From Rhizobium viscosum (lineage in GTDB: Bacteria > Pseudomonadota > Alphaproteobacteria > Rhizobiales > Rhizobiaceae): a stretch of DNA of 64,000 nucleotides. Below, in pieces: positions 1 to 8,155 of the stretch; the first letter of the stretch is position 1; every line of letters starts with the position of its first letter. The notes beneath the pieces were generated by a model that was not told the origin of the DNA, made no database searches, and saw nothing but the letters and a program-made list of their open reading frames with translations. The stretch is from contig NZ_JADBEC010000001.1 of the NCBI RefSeq assembly GCF_014873945.1, positions 4,047,001 to 4,111,000 of the forward strand, given 5' to 3'. Made by a program: the position numbers and the translations under genes.

Positions 1-2045
1 AGTGGACCATCTTCGAAGGATACGCCGCCACAAAGCTGATGCGGGCGGGCTTCCGCTCCAACAATCTCGATCCCAATGCACGCCACTGCATGGCCTCTGC
101 TGCAGTGGCCTTCATGCGCACCTTCGGCATGGACGAGCCGATGGGATGCTATGACGATTTCGAAAACGCCGATGCCTTCGTGCTCTGGGGTTCGAACATG
201 GCGGAGATGCATCCGATCCTCTGGACGCGGGTGGCCGACAGGCGGCTCGGGCACGAGCATGTGAAGGTCGCGGTGCTCTCCACCTTCACCCATCGCAGCA
301 TGGACCTTGCCGACATACCCCTGATCTTCAAGCCGGGTTCGGACCTCGCGATCCTGAACTACATCGCCAACCACATCATCCAGACCGGCCGCGTTAACAA
401 GGATTTCGTCGACAAGCATACGAAGTTCATGAAGGGGACGACCGATATCGGCTACGGCCTGCGTCCCGACAATCCGCTCGAAATGAAGGCCAAGGGTGTC
501 GCCGACGCCGCCAAGATGGAGCCGATCGATTTCGAGGCCTTCAAGGCGATGGTATCCGAATATACGCTCGAAAAGGCGGTCGAGCTTTCGGGCGTCGACA
601 GCGCCTTCCTGGAACAGCTTGCGGAACTCTACGCCGATCCCAAGACCAAGGTCATGTCGCTCTGGACCATGGGCTTCAACCAGCATGTGCGCGGCGTCTG
701 GGCCAATCAGATGGTCTATAACCTGCATCTGCTCACCGGCAAGATTTCCGAACCGGGCAACAGCCCGTTCTCGCTGACCGGACAGCCGTCTGCCTGCGGC
801 ACGGCCCGCGAGGTCGGCACCTTCGCCCACCGTCTGCCGGCCGACATGGTCGTCACCAATCCGGAGCATCGCAAGCATGCCGAGGAAATATGGAAGCTGC
901 CGGACGGGCTGCTGCCGGAAAAGCCCGGTTATCACGCCGTCGAGCAGGACCGCATGCTGCATGACGGGAAGCTGAATTTCTACTGGGTGCAGGTCAACAA
1001 CAACGTCCAGGCCGCCCCCAACACCAGCAACGAGACCTACAAGGGATACCGCAATCCGGACAATTTCATCGTCGTCTCGGACGCCTATCCGACAGTCACC
1101 GCCATGAGCGCCGATCTGATATTGCCGGCCGCCATGTGGGTGGAGAAGGAGGGCGCCTACGGCAATGCCGAACGGCGCACGCATGTCTGGCATCAGCTCG
1201 TCAATGCTCCGGGCGAGGCCCGCTCGGACCTCTGGCAGCTGGTGGAATTCTCCAAGCGCTTCACCACCGACGAGGTCTGGCCCGCCGATATCCTCGACAA
1301 GAACCCGGATTACAAGGGAAAGACGCTCTACCAGGTGCTCTACCAGAACGGCAACGTGGACGAATTCCCGCTGTCGGACGTCTCGCCCGAATACGAGAAC
1401 CGGGAGGCCAAGGCCTTCGGTTTCTATATCCAGAAGGGGCTGTTCGAGGAATATGCTCATTTCGGCCGCGGGCATGGACACGATCTAGCGCCCTACGACA
1501 TGTACCATCAGGTGCGCGGCATGCGCTGGCCCGTCGTTGACGGCAAGGAGACGCGGTGGCGATACCGCGAAGGCTACGACCCCTACGTCAAACCGGGCGA
1601 GGGGCTGAAATTCTACGGGCAGAAGGACGGCCGCGCGGTCATCCTGGCGGTGCCTTACGAGCCGCCCGCAGAGTCGCCCGATGACGAGTTCAATTTCTGG
1701 CTCGTGACGGGCCGCGTCCTCGAACATTGGCATTCCGGCTCGATGACGATGCGCGTTCCCGAACTCTACCGGGCGTTTCCCGGCGCGCGCTGTTTCATGA
1801 ACGGCGACGACGCCAGGAAGATGGGCCTCAACCAGGGCGCGGAGGTGCGCATCCAGTCACGACGCGGCGAGATCATCAGCCGCGTGGAAATTCGCGGGCG
1901 CAACCGCATGCCGCATGGCGTGATTTTCGTCCCGTGGTTCGACGCCAGCCAGTTGATCAACAAGGTCACGCTCGACGCCACCGACCCCATCTCCAAGCAG
2001 ACGGATTACAAAAAATGCGCAGTCAAGCTTCTTCCCGTCGCCTGA
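1..2045 (+). CDS. napA: Periplasmic nitrate reductase catalytic subunit NapA (5' truncated by window edge)
   Basis: Large subunit of periplasmic nitrate reductase, which reduces nitrate to nitrite at a Mo-bis-MGD centre. The frame is open from base 3 and 681 residues are visible, so roughly the first 150 residues (Tat signal and the [4Fe-4S] cysteines) lie outside the window. The segment NARHCMAS (bases 75-98) carries the Cys that is the Mo ligand in NapA, and it is followed by the family motif FGMDEPMGCYDD. The C-terminal cofactor-binding part (VTGRVLEHWHSGSMT, then HGVIFVPWFDASQL) is complete. It overlaps napB by 31 bases and leads a napABC unit. Any napE, napF or napD would be upstream. 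The identification is secure. Confidence 0.97.
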   Translation, partial: WTIFEGYAATKLMRAGFRSNNLDPNARHCMASAAVAFMRTFGMDEPMGCYDDFENADAFVLWGSNMAEMHPILWTRVADRRLGHEHVKVAVLSTFTHRSMDLADIPLIFKPGSDLAILNYIANHIIQTGRVNKDFVDKHTKFMKGTTDIGYGLRPDNPLEMKAKGVADAAKMEPIDFEAFKAMVSEYTLEKAVELSGVDSAFLEQLAELYADPKTKVMSLWTMGFNQHVRGVWANQMVYNLHLLTGKISEPGNSPFSLTGQPSACGTAREVGTFAHRLPADMVVTNPEHRKHAEEIWKLPDGLLPEKPGYHAVEQDRMLHDGKLNFYWVQVNNNVQAAPNTSNETYKGYRNPDNFIVVSDAYPTVTAMSADLILPAAMWVEKEGAYGNAERRTHVWHQLVNAPGEARSDLWQLVEFSKRFTTDEVWPADILDKNPDYKGKTLYQVLYQNGNVDEFPLSDVSPEYENREAKAFGFYIQKGLFEEYAHFGRGHGHDLAPYDMYHQVRGMRWPVVDGKETRWRYREGYDPYVKPGEGLKFYGQKDGRAVILAVPYEPPAESPDDEFNFWLVTGRVLEHWHSGSMTMRVPELYRAFPGARCFMNGDDARKMGLNQGAEVRIQSRRGEIISRVEIRGRNRMPHGVIFVPWFDASQLINKVTLDATDPISKQTDYKKCAVKLLPVA

Positions 2046-2539
2046 TCAGTCGTCGCTTGATCACGGGGCGCCTGATTAGGAGGCGTGTTTGGGCGATCGC
2101 GGCCGTCGCCCTCCTCATGCTCACGGGCACCGTCACGCTCGCGCAGATGGTGCCCTCGCTGTCGGGCAACGAGAACCCGATGGAGAGCAAGGAGGCGAAG
2201 CCGGTTCCCAAATGGGTCATCGATGACATCAGGAAGATGCGGAATTATCCCGACCAGCCTCCGATCATCCCGCATTCGATCGAGGGCTACCAGCTGACGG
2301 TGAATACCAATCGCTGCCTTTCCTGCCATAGGCGCGAGCTGACGGAAGGCTCCGGCGCGCCGATGATCAGCGTCACCCACTATATGACCCGCGAGGGGCA
2401 GATGCTGGCCGATGTCTCGCCGCGGCGATATTTCTGCACCGCCTGCCACGTGCCGCAGGCGGATGCGAAGCCGCTGGTGCCGAACACCTTCAAGGACATG
2501 AGCGAGCTGGGCTTCAAGCCTGCGGGAAGCGAGCAATGA
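2015..2539 (+). CDS. napB: Periplasmic nitrate reductase cytochrome c subunit NapB
   Basis: Small dihaem c-type cytochrome that passes electrons from NapC to NapA in the periplasm. From the ATG at 2015 the protein has 174 residues. An Arg-rich N-terminus and a hydrophobic stretch at about residues 25-43 form the export signal, and the two haem sites are CLSCH (101-105) and CTACH (141-145). The length and haem spacing fit NapB. The ATG lies inside the end of napA (31-base overlap). No good Shine-Dalgarno precedes it, so translation is probably coupled; a TTG near 2057 is an alternative start. The stop overlaps napC by four bases (ATGA). Confidence 0.93.
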   Translation: MRSQASSRRLISRRLITGRLIRRRVWAIAAVALLMLTGTVTLAQMVPSLSGNENPMESKEAKPVPKWVIDDIRKMRNYPDQPPIIPHSIEGYQLTVNTNRCLSCHRRELTEGSGAPMISVTHYMTREGQMLADVSPRRYFCTACHVPQADAKPLVPNTFKDMSELGFKPAGSEQ

Positions 2540-3243
2540 TCGGCTGGATAAAGGCGATATTCCTGTGGTGCTGGCGCTTGCTGAGCACGCCGGCCGCGAC
2601 ACTCAGCCTGGGTTTCCTGACGCTTGGCGGCTTCGTCGGCGGCGTCATGTTCTGGGGCGCGTTCAACACCGCGCTCGAAGTGACCAACACCGAGGCCTTC
2701 TGCACCGGCTGCCATGAAATGAAAACGAACGTCTACGAGGAGCTGAGCCGCACGGTTCACTTCTCCAACCGTTCGGGCGTTCGCGCCACGTGCCCTGATT
2801 GCCATGTGCCGCACCAGTGGACCGACAAGATCGCCCGCAAGATGCAGGCGTCGAAGGAAGTCTGGGGCAAGATATTCGGGACGATCAACACACGCGAAAA
2901 ATTCCTCGACAAGCGGCTGGAACTTGCCCAGCACGAATGGGCGCGGCTGAAGGCCAATGACAGCCTGGAATGCCGCAACTGCCACTCGATGGGCGCCATG
3001 GACCTGACGAAACAGACCGTGCGCGCCGCCGAGATCCACACGCGGTACCTATTGCCGGGCAAGGCGACCTGCATCGATTGCCACAAGGGCATCGCGCATG
3101 AGCTTCCGAACATGGAGGGCGTCGATCCGGGCTGGAAGGTGCCGGCGGAGCTGATGGGCAAGACGGCCGATCTTGGATGGCACGACCGGGCCATGCTCGC
3201 GGCCTATCTCGGCACAACTGGTGCGTCGGCCGTCCAGGACTGA
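2536..3243 (+). CDS. napC: Tetrahaem cytochrome c NapC (NapC/NirT family)
   Basis: Membrane-anchored tetrahaem quinol dehydrogenase that takes electrons from the quinol pool to NapB. It has 235 residues with one N-terminal anchor at about residues 22-42 and four haem sites: CTGCH 56-60, CPDCH 86-90, CRNCH 146-150 and CIDCH 179-183. These are the length and spacing of NapC/NirT proteins. The ATGA overlap with napB implies translational coupling. It is the last nap gene visible; the next gene has its own Shine-Dalgarno after 105 bases. Confidence 0.96.
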   Translation: MIGWIKAIFLWCWRLLSTPAATLSLGFLTLGGFVGGVMFWGAFNTALEVTNTEAFCTGCHEMKTNVYEELSRTVHFSNRSGVRATCPDCHVPHQWTDKIARKMQASKEVWGKIFGTINTREKFLDKRLELAQHEWARLKANDSLECRNCHSMGAMDLTKQTVRAAEIHTRYLLPGKATCIDCHKGIAHELPNMEGVDPGWKVPAELMGKTADLGWHDRAMLAAYLGTTGASAVQD

Positions 3244-3316
3244 CGGCTGGCGCATTCGCCGGAATTCTTGAGGGCAGGGCAGGCGCGGTCCGCTGCCCTA
3301 ACCATCTGAAGGCGCA

Positions 3317-3334
3317 CCGATTTTCGGGCCGGTG
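3317..3334. repeat. Small inverted repeat between napC and the DUF2200 gene
   Basis: GCACCG and CGGTGC form a six-base-pair stem around an AT-rich loop just upstream of the Shine-Dalgarno of the next gene. A similar but imperfect sequence (taaccgtctgaaagcgg...gattttcgg) occurs at about 3780, so this may be a short dispersed repeat rather than a terminator. There is no T-run. Confidence 0.3.
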
Positions 3335-3348
3335 CTCTAGGAGGGTCC

Positions 3349-3699
3349 ATGACGAAGCATCGCATCTATTCCATCAGCGTCGCCAGCGTTTATCCCCATT
3401 ATCTCGCCAAGGCCGAAAAGAAGGGGCGCAGCAAGGCGGAGGTCGACCAGATCATCTGCTGGCTGACGGGGCACAGCACGGAAAGCCTTGACGAAGAGCT
3501 GGCGCAAAAGACCAGCTTCGAGGATTTCTTCGCGCGGGCGCCGAAGATGAATCCATCCCGCGCGCTGATCACGGGCGTCATCTGCGGGGTGCGCGTGGAA
3601 GATATCGAAGAGCCGACGATGCGGGAAATCCGCTATCTGGACAAGCTCGTCGACGAGCTTGCGCGGGGAAAGGCGATGGAGAAGATCCTGCGGAAATAG
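3349..3699 (+). CDS. DUF2200 family protein
   Basis: A 116-residue cytoplasmic protein that matches the DUF2200 pattern across its length (MTKHRIYSISVASVYPHYL at the start, then KGRSKAEVDQIICWLTGH, and GVRVEDIEEPTMREIRYLDK near the end). The family has no established function. The start is well supported by AGGAGG seven bases upstream of the ATG. It stands alone, separated from napC by 105 bases and from the next gene by about 150. No signal peptide or membrane segment is visible. Confidence 0.88.
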   Translation: MTKHRIYSISVASVYPHYLAKAEKKGRSKAEVDQIICWLTGHSTESLDEELAQKTSFEDFFARAPKMNPSRALITGVICGVRVEDIEEPTMREIRYLDKLVDELARGKAMEKILRK

Positions 3700-3851
3700 G
3701 CCGTCGCCCGGCACGGCCACCGAAAGCGGGGGATGCTTTTTCAATATGAACGGCCTAATATCGCATTTGCCCGGACGCGCTAACCGTCTGAAAGCGGCAT
3801 GATTTTCGGCGCCAGGGGGAACATTTTCCTAGCGTCTACGTTTGGGCCGTC

Positions 3852-4778
3852 ATGATGTACGTGCAGCCTCTCCCTCCGCCGGCCGTCTCCCCACGGATTG
3901 GCAAAATCATCAAAACCGGTCGCGAGCAGATCCATATGCTCGAAAGTGGAAACGCAGATGGAAATCCCGTCGTGCTGCTGCATGGCTGCGGCAGTATCGC
4001 CGAGGAAGTGATGATGCCGTTTGCGGCCAGCGGGATGCACATCATCGCGCCCGACAGGCCGGGTTACGGTTTCAGCGCAGCACTGCCTGCCGGCGAGCGC
4101 GGCCCGCGTGGCCAGTCCTTCTGGCTGGAGCGCTTCCTGGAGGCGCTGGAGCTTGACGAGGTCGTGCTATCAGGCCATTCGATCGGCTGCGCGCCAGCGC
4201 TGCATCTTGCCGCCCGCCGGCCGGATCTCGTGAAAGGCCTGTTTCTCATCTCGCCCTGCTGCCGGCCCGTTCCCTTCAAGCCGTTCATCGTGCTGCGCAG
4301 CGCCGTGGCGCCCTTCGTGGGTCCCGTCATCCGCCAGCATGTGATCGCCCGCTGGTCGTCCTATTTCTTCGAGCGCGGCCTGCGCGCGTCGTCCTGTCCC
4401 AACCCGGTGATATCGGAGCTTTTGACCCTGCCGGCCATGCATATGGTCAACGCCGCCTCGATCGCCACCATGGCCGAGGAGCTCTGGGCCTTCAACGGCG
4501 ACATGCAGCCGCTCGCAAGCCTGCCGGCCGGTCTGCCGGTCTCCGTTCTCTTCGGGCGCGAAGACCGGATCATCGAGCCCGGCTGGCATCTCGACTGGCT
4601 CCACGAGAGGCATCCGGCGCTCGCCGTCGAACTGCTCGATGGTGTCGGCCACATGCCGCACCATGTCGCGCCGGATCTGGCGGTGGAGATGCTGGGGGAT
4701 CTTGCAGGCAAGAGGTTGGACGATCTGGCAGGCGGCACGCCTGATGCATCGATGGCGACCGTATCCGGCGCGATGTGA
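3852..4778 (+). CDS. Alpha/beta-fold hydrolase
   Basis: A 308-residue alpha/beta hydrolase. The oxyanion-hole region VVLLHGCGS is at residues 40-48, the nucleophile elbow SGHSIG gives Ser110, FGREDRI gives acid Asp238 and GVGHMPHH gives His267, so the catalytic triad is complete. The substrate cannot be told; the layout is that of general esterases and C-C hydrolases. No signal peptide is visible. Two adjacent ATGs (3852, 3855) are possible starts and neither has a strong Shine-Dalgarno. It converges on trpS. Confidence 0.85.
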   Translation: MMYVQPLPPPAVSPRIGKIIKTGREQIHMLESGNADGNPVVLLHGCGSIAEEVMMPFAASGMHIIAPDRPGYGFSAALPAGERGPRGQSFWLERFLEALELDEVVLSGHSIGCAPALHLAARRPDLVKGLFLISPCCRPVPFKPFIVLRSAVAPFVGPVIRQHVIARWSSYFFERGLRASSCPNPVISELLTLPAMHMVNAASIATMAEELWAFNGDMQPLASLPAGLPVSVLFGREDRIIEPGWHLDWLHERHPALAVELLDGVGHMPHHVAPDLAVEMLGDLAGKRLDDLAGGTPDASMATVSGAM

Positions 4779-4868
4779 AAGCAGCCAGTCGGTAAAGACC
4801 TCTTCAAGGACGTTCTGGCACGGAACCAGCGACCGCGAAAGCCGTCATTCTCTGTATTTTCATGGCCA

Positions 4869-5885
4869 TCAGAGCCTGAACAGCCCCAATCCCTCTATCA
4901 CGGCTTCCTTAGTTCGCTTGGTGGTTTCCGACGCCTTCGCTGTTCCTGAACGTAGCACGTCCATGACGAAGTCCGGGTCACGGGAAAGTTCAGCACGCCG
5001 CTCTCGGATCGGGGCAACCGTCTCCTGGAGAATAGCGGTCAACCGTCGCTTCAACACCATGTCGCCGAGCCCACCCCGGCGATAGTGCGCTTTTAGCTCG
5101 GCAACTGCGTCCGCATCTGGATCGAACGCGTCGAGATAGGTAAAGACAACGTTCCCTTCGACTTGACCGGGATCGGACGCTCGCAGATGGTTTGGGTCTG
5201 TGTACATGCGTTGCACCGCCGCCTCGATCTGCGGATTGCTGGTCGAGAGCAGAATGGCGTTGCCCTGCGACTTACTCATCTTGCCCTTGCCGTCGACGCC
5301 GGGAAGGCGTCCCGTCTTGGATACGAGCGCTTTCGCCTCTGGCAGAAGTTCGCACCCGGCCTGCCGGTTCAGCCTGCGCACCAGTTCATTCGTCTGCTCG
5401 ATGATCGGCACCTGATCCTCACCGACGGGAACGAGCGTTGCCCGGAATGCTGTAATGTCCGCCGCCTGCGCCGCCGGATAGCAAAGGAAGCCTGCCGGAA
5501 TGTCCCGCCCGAAGCCCCGCATCTGGATCTCGTCCTTGATGGTAGGGTTGCGCTCCAGGCGGGCGACGGACACGAAGTTCAGGTAGAGGAGCGTGAGTTC
5601 GGCGAGCGTCGGAAGTGCCGACTGCACGCAGATCGCCGTGGCATTCGGATCAATCCCGACCGCAAGGTAGTCGAGTGCGACCTCCAGGACATTGCGGCGG
5701 ACTTTGCCGGGATCGTCAGCGTTGTCGGTCAGAGCCTGCGCGTCTGCCAGCAAGACGTACTGCTCGTGTGTCGCTTGCAACGCGACGCGGTTGCGAAGCG
5801 AACCGACGTAATGGCCGAGATGGAGGGGACCGGTAGTCCGATCTCCAGTAAGAATGATGGGCGGTGAACTGGTTGCCGAAGACAT
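4869..5885 (-). CDS. trpS: Tryptophanyl-tRNA synthetase, auxiliary (Firmicute-like) type
   Basis: Class I aminoacyl-tRNA synthetase charging tRNA-Trp. From the ATG at 5885 (GGAG six bases upstream) it has 338 residues, normal for TrpRS. The HIGH-type motif PLHLGHYVG is at 20-28 and KMSKS at 202-206, with GEDQVPIIEQTNE and MYTDPNHLRASDPG between and after. The wording (ILTGDRTTGPLHLGHYVGSL, DAQALTDNA, VARLERNPT) resembles the Lactobacillus/Streptococcus branch rather than the usual rhizobial enzyme, so it is probably a second, acquired copy. Auxiliary TrpRS genes elsewhere can protect against tryptophan-analogue inhibitors; that role here is inference. It has a Trp-codon leader upstream. A longer in-frame extension to 6077 is rejected. 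Confidence 0.92.
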   Translation of the reverse strand: MSSATSSPPIILTGDRTTGPLHLGHYVGSLRNRVALQATHEQYVLLADAQALTDNADDPGKVRRNVLEVALDYLAVGIDPNATAICVQSALPTLAELTLLYLNFVSVARLERNPTIKDEIQMRGFGRDIPAGFLCYPAAQAADITAFRATLVPVGEDQVPIIEQTNELVRRLNRQAGCELLPEAKALVSKTGRLPGVDGKGKMSKSQGNAILLSTSNPQIEAAVQRMYTDPNHLRASDPGQVEGNVVFTYLDAFDPDADAVAELKAHYRRGGLGDMVLKRRLTAILQETVAPIRERRAELSRDPDFVMDVLRSGTAKASETTKRTKEAVIEGLGLFRL

Positions 5886-5992
5886 TTGGAGCTCCAAGGA
5901 AGGAGGAGCCACTGCTTCTGATCGGAAGATCGGTATTGTGACCGTGCTGCCAGAAGCAGCGGCACAGGTCAAGGGGACATGACGGGCGCCGC
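5886..5992 (-). promoter_or_regulatory. Attenuator-like RNA leader of trpS
   Basis: The leader RNA between the Trp-codon peptide and trpS can form competing stems (read on the minus strand). Stem 1:2 is GGCGCGCTC-TCT-GAGCGGCGCC at 6006-5985, just after the Trp codons. Segment 2 (AGCGGC, 5993-5988) can instead pair with segment 3 (GCCGCT, 5963-5958). Segment 3 extended (GCCGCTGCTTCTG, 5963-5951) pairs over 13 bases, one of them G-U, with segment 4 (CAGAAGCAGTGGC, 5920-5908). A further stem, GCTCC with GGAGC, covers the trpS Shine-Dalgarno at 5895-5892. This is the layout of ribosome-mediated attenuation. The T-run after stem 3:4 is weak, so control may act on translation rather than termination. 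Confidence 0.65.
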
Positions 5993-6043
5993 TCAGAGAG
6001 CGCGCCACCAGCGTCGAGCAAAGATCATGGGTCGGTTCGTCAT
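5993..6043 (-). CDS. Tryptophan-codon leader peptide upstream of trpS
   Basis: A 16-residue ORF, MTNRPMIFARRWWRAL, ends 107 bases before the trpS start on the same strand. It holds two adjacent TGG codons next to two Arg codons and stops inside a strong hairpin, as classical trp leader peptides do. The Shine-Dalgarno is weak (ctcgggt before the ATG); Met6 is an alternative start. Its presumed job is to sense charged tRNA-Trp by ribosome stalling. The peptide itself is not expected to have a function. Confidence 0.7.
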   Translation of the reverse strand: MTNRPMIFARRWWRAL

Positions 6044-6364
6044 ACCCGAGCTGTAGCAAACTTGATCGAAAATGCAAATCGGTCGTCCGCTATCTTGCTG
6101 TGCTATCCAGAAGCGGACAGACCGAAAACACCCCATCTACGCCGTTCGCGTTTATGGGTTCACGGCCTATAGTCCCGCCCCCTTGTGGGGAAGGGTTGGG
6201 GCGTGAGAAGGTCCATTTGCGCCCGATCTGGTGTTGACGACGCTGGTCGAAACCAGTGAGGCCAGCCAGCCGACAATTGCGGTGGCCTGGCTCGATGGGC
6301 AGCGCAAAAAAGGCCCGCCTGAAGGCGAGCCAAAAGGGCCTGCCCTGATCGGGGCATGAGGACG
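6044..6364. other. Intergenic region with a GC-rich repeat-like segment
   Basis: No convincing gene. It holds the upstream region of the trpS leader, with a possible TTGCAT/TACAGC promoter on the minus strand near 6075-6050. A palindromic C-run/G-run segment lies at about 6172-6205 (CCCCCTTGTGGGGAAGGG); a similar block occurs near 14848-14880, so it is probably a rhizobial intergenic repeat. Confidence 0.4.
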
Positions 6365-6565
6365 TCAAGGGGAGGAAAGAGCCTCGCCGCGCCATGCCTC
6401 CGGAGCCGCAGGCTGGGGAAGAATACTTTCGGCGGCGCGGCGGGCCTGCCGCCGGCTGGCGGTATCGAGCAGGGTGGCGAAAGAGGCAAGGCTGATCCTG
6501 TCGGCGCGCAGCATCTGGCGGATCAGCGGATCCCTCAGCATATCCGATGTGGTCATCTCATTCAT
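6365..6565 (-). CDS. Small hypothetical protein (66 aa)
   Basis: A 66-residue soluble protein beginning MNEMTTSDMLRDPLIRQM. The start at 6565 has GGAGG eight bases upstream. The middle (RDPLIRQMLRADRISLASFATLL) reads as amphipathic helix, and the tail is Ala- and Pro-rich. I recall similar small proteins in rhizobia but no function. The ATG overlaps the stop of a putative 38-residue ORF upstream (ATGA), suggesting coupled translation. Confidence 0.6.
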   Translation of the reverse strand: MNEMTTSDMLRDPLIRQMLRADRISLASFATLLDTASRRQARRAAESILPQPAAPEAWRGEALSSP

Positions 6566-6678
6566 CGCCTGTCCTCCATATCCGAACCTATGGTAGGCGT
6601 TAATTGTAAAGAACACATGTCAAGGTGGTGGCAAAAACAAGATAAGGGTCGAAAGCATCCGAAGGCGGTTATCGTCAT
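6562..6678 (-). CDS. Putative 38-residue ORF coupled to the 66-aa gene
   Basis: Starts MTITAFGCFRPLSCFCHHLD and has four Cys in 38 residues. It is supported by a good Shine-Dalgarno (AAGGAG, eight bases upstream of the ATG at 6678) and by a four-base overlap with the next ORF. It may be a small protein or a translated leader. No family is recognised and coding status is uncertain. Confidence 0.35.
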   Translation of the reverse strand: MTITAFGCFRPLSCFCHHLDMCSLQLTPTIGSDMEDRR

Positions 6679-6956
6679 GGCTGTTCTCCTTGGCCTCTCT
6701 GCCTTGATGACGCGCGGGCGGGCGGGAATTCGACACCGGCTGTGATTTTTCGCCATCGCTCATGCAGAATGACCGTCGATCCCTGCCTCTGGGCCGGGCG
6801 CAGTGCGATGGCGCTGGGCACATGGGAGCTTTGACGGTGGCGAGCCTGTGGCGGTATAGAACCGGGTCTTCCGGAATCCCTCCCAGGGGGCGTTCCGTCG
6901 GAAAGCCGCGGCAATCATCTGAAGCGAGGGAGACGGATCAACCGAGGGAGGCACGC

Positions 6957-7265
6957 ATGAGCAGGATGAAGAGCGGTGCGTTTGCATTTGCATGTGCGGT
7001 GTTCCTGATGAGCCTCACTCCGGCATTTGCCGAGGACAAGACGGGCGTGATCTATCGCTGCGACGACGGCAAGGGTGTCACCGCGAGCTTCCTGACCGCA
7101 ACCAATGAGGCGCTGATCACCACGGACGGACAGAGCTTCCGCCTGCCGCAGGGCCTGTCCGGTTCGGGCGCGCGTTATACCGACGGGACGGTGCTGTTCT
7201 GGATCAAAGGCAACGATGCGCAACTGGAAGTGCCGGGCCGGTCGACAAGCTGCCACGTGCAGTAA
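6957..7265 (+). CDS. MliC-family lysozyme inhibitor
   Basis: A 102-residue secreted protein with a signal peptide (cleavage likely after TPAFA, residue 25). The mature part matches the MliC/C-type lysozyme inhibitor fold: YRCDDGKGVTASF, then GSGARYTDGTVLFWIKGNDA, and a Cys pair (35 and 99) placed to form the family's disulphide. No lipobox Cys follows the signal, so it is probably a soluble periplasmic form. The start at 6957 is chosen because GGGAGG lies seven bases upstream; longer in-frame starts would bury the signal peptide. Members bind and inhibit host or competitor lysozymes. Confidence 0.82.
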   Translation: MSRMKSGAFAFACAVFLMSLTPAFAEDKTGVIYRCDDGKGVTASFLTATNEALITTDGQSFRLPQGLSGSGARYTDGTVLFWIKGNDAQLEVPGRSTSCHVQ

Positions 7266-7288
7266 CCGGCGCTCGCAAGGAGCGCCGG
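7266..7288. terminator. Hairpin terminator between convergent genes
   Basis: CCGGCGCTC and GAGCGCCGG form a perfect nine-base-pair stem with a five-base loop right after the mliC stop. It lies between two convergent genes and could serve both. There is no strong T-run. Confidence 0.6.
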
Positions 7289-7297
7289 CACGCATGG

Positions 7298-8047
7298 TCA
7301 GATTTGGGCCCAGCCACCATCGACGCACAATTCGCTGCCGGTGATGTAACTGGAGTCATCGGAAGCGAGAAACAGGACGGCTTTTGCGATCTCCTCGACC
7401 GTGCCGCTGCGGTGCATCGGAATCTGTGCGTGCACCTGTGCCTTCGTCTGCTCGATCATCTCCTCGCTCACGCCCGATTTGCGTGCCTGATCGGTATCGA
7501 TGTAGCCGGGAGCCATGGCATTCACGCGAATCCCCCTCTCGGTCAGTTCCGCGGTGAGCGAGCGCGCCAGCGAGCGAATGGCCGCTTTGCCCGCCGAATA
7601 GACGCTGACATAGGGACGGCCCTGTGTCGTCAGGGTCGAGGTATTCAGGATTATCGAGCCGCCGGAACGCATGAGCGGCAGGAGTTTCTGTACCGTGAAG
7701 TAGGTTCCCTTGAAGGTGTTGGCGACCGTGAAATCGAATTCTTCTTCCGACATATGTTCGAACATGCCGGGGCGCGCGCCGCCGGCATTCGCAAAGACGA
7801 TATCGACGCGGCCATGCTTTCTTCCGACATGGTCGCGAAGCGCTTCGATGTCCGCCATGCTGGAAATATCGCTGCGGATGGCATCGATGCCGTTTCCGAT
7901 GCTTTGCACCGCAGCTTCGAGCGTCGCCTGATCGCGGCCGGTAATGACGACCCTTGCGCCTTCGCGTGCGAAGAGCCTGGCTGTCGCCAGCCCCATTCCG
8001 GAGTTGCCGCCCGTGATGACTGCGATCTTTCCGTCCAATTTACCCAC
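7298..8047 (-). CDS. SDR family oxidoreductase
   Basis: Short-chain dehydrogenase/reductase of 249 residues using a GTG start with GGAG just upstream (gagacggatGTG); an ATG at 8092 would add 15 residues. It has the cofactor motif TGGNSGMG, the NAG-type motif FANAGG, the active-site tetrad region (LNTSTL, then YSAGK) and the C-terminal LCVDGGW. Position Arg after the first strand (VVITGRD) suggests NADPH. Substrate unknown. It is divergent from a TetR regulator, which is the likely controller. Confidence 0.9.
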   Translation of the reverse strand: MGKLDGKIAVITGGNSGMGLATARLFAREGARVVITGRDQATLEAAVQSIGNGIDAIRSDISSMADIEALRDHVGRKHGRVDIVFANAGGARPGMFEHMSEEEFDFTVANTFKGTYFTVQKLLPLMRSGGSIILNTSTLTTQGRPYVSVYSAGKAAIRSLARSLTAELTERGIRVNAMAPGYIDTDQARKSGVSEEMIEQTKAQVHAQIPMHRSGTVEEIAKAVLFLASDDSSYITGSELCVDGGWAQI

Positions 8048-8155
8048 ATCCGTCTCCAATTCGTCTCTGAACGGCCCCGGCTTGACATGCATGATTGCTG
8101 GAGTTGCGGAGCCGGAAATTATATATGAAGCATCATTCAGATCTTGGATTCGCTT

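Noticed and set aside
5886..6077. N-terminal extension of trpS to 6077
   Set aside because: It would add 64 residues with no TrpRS similarity and run through the Trp-codon leader; the ATG at 5885 gives the normal TrpRS length with a Shine-Dalgarno.
6151..6172. gttcacggccta word repeated near 20270
   Set aside because: Twelve bases shared without surrounding similarity; not enough to claim a repeat family or attachment site.
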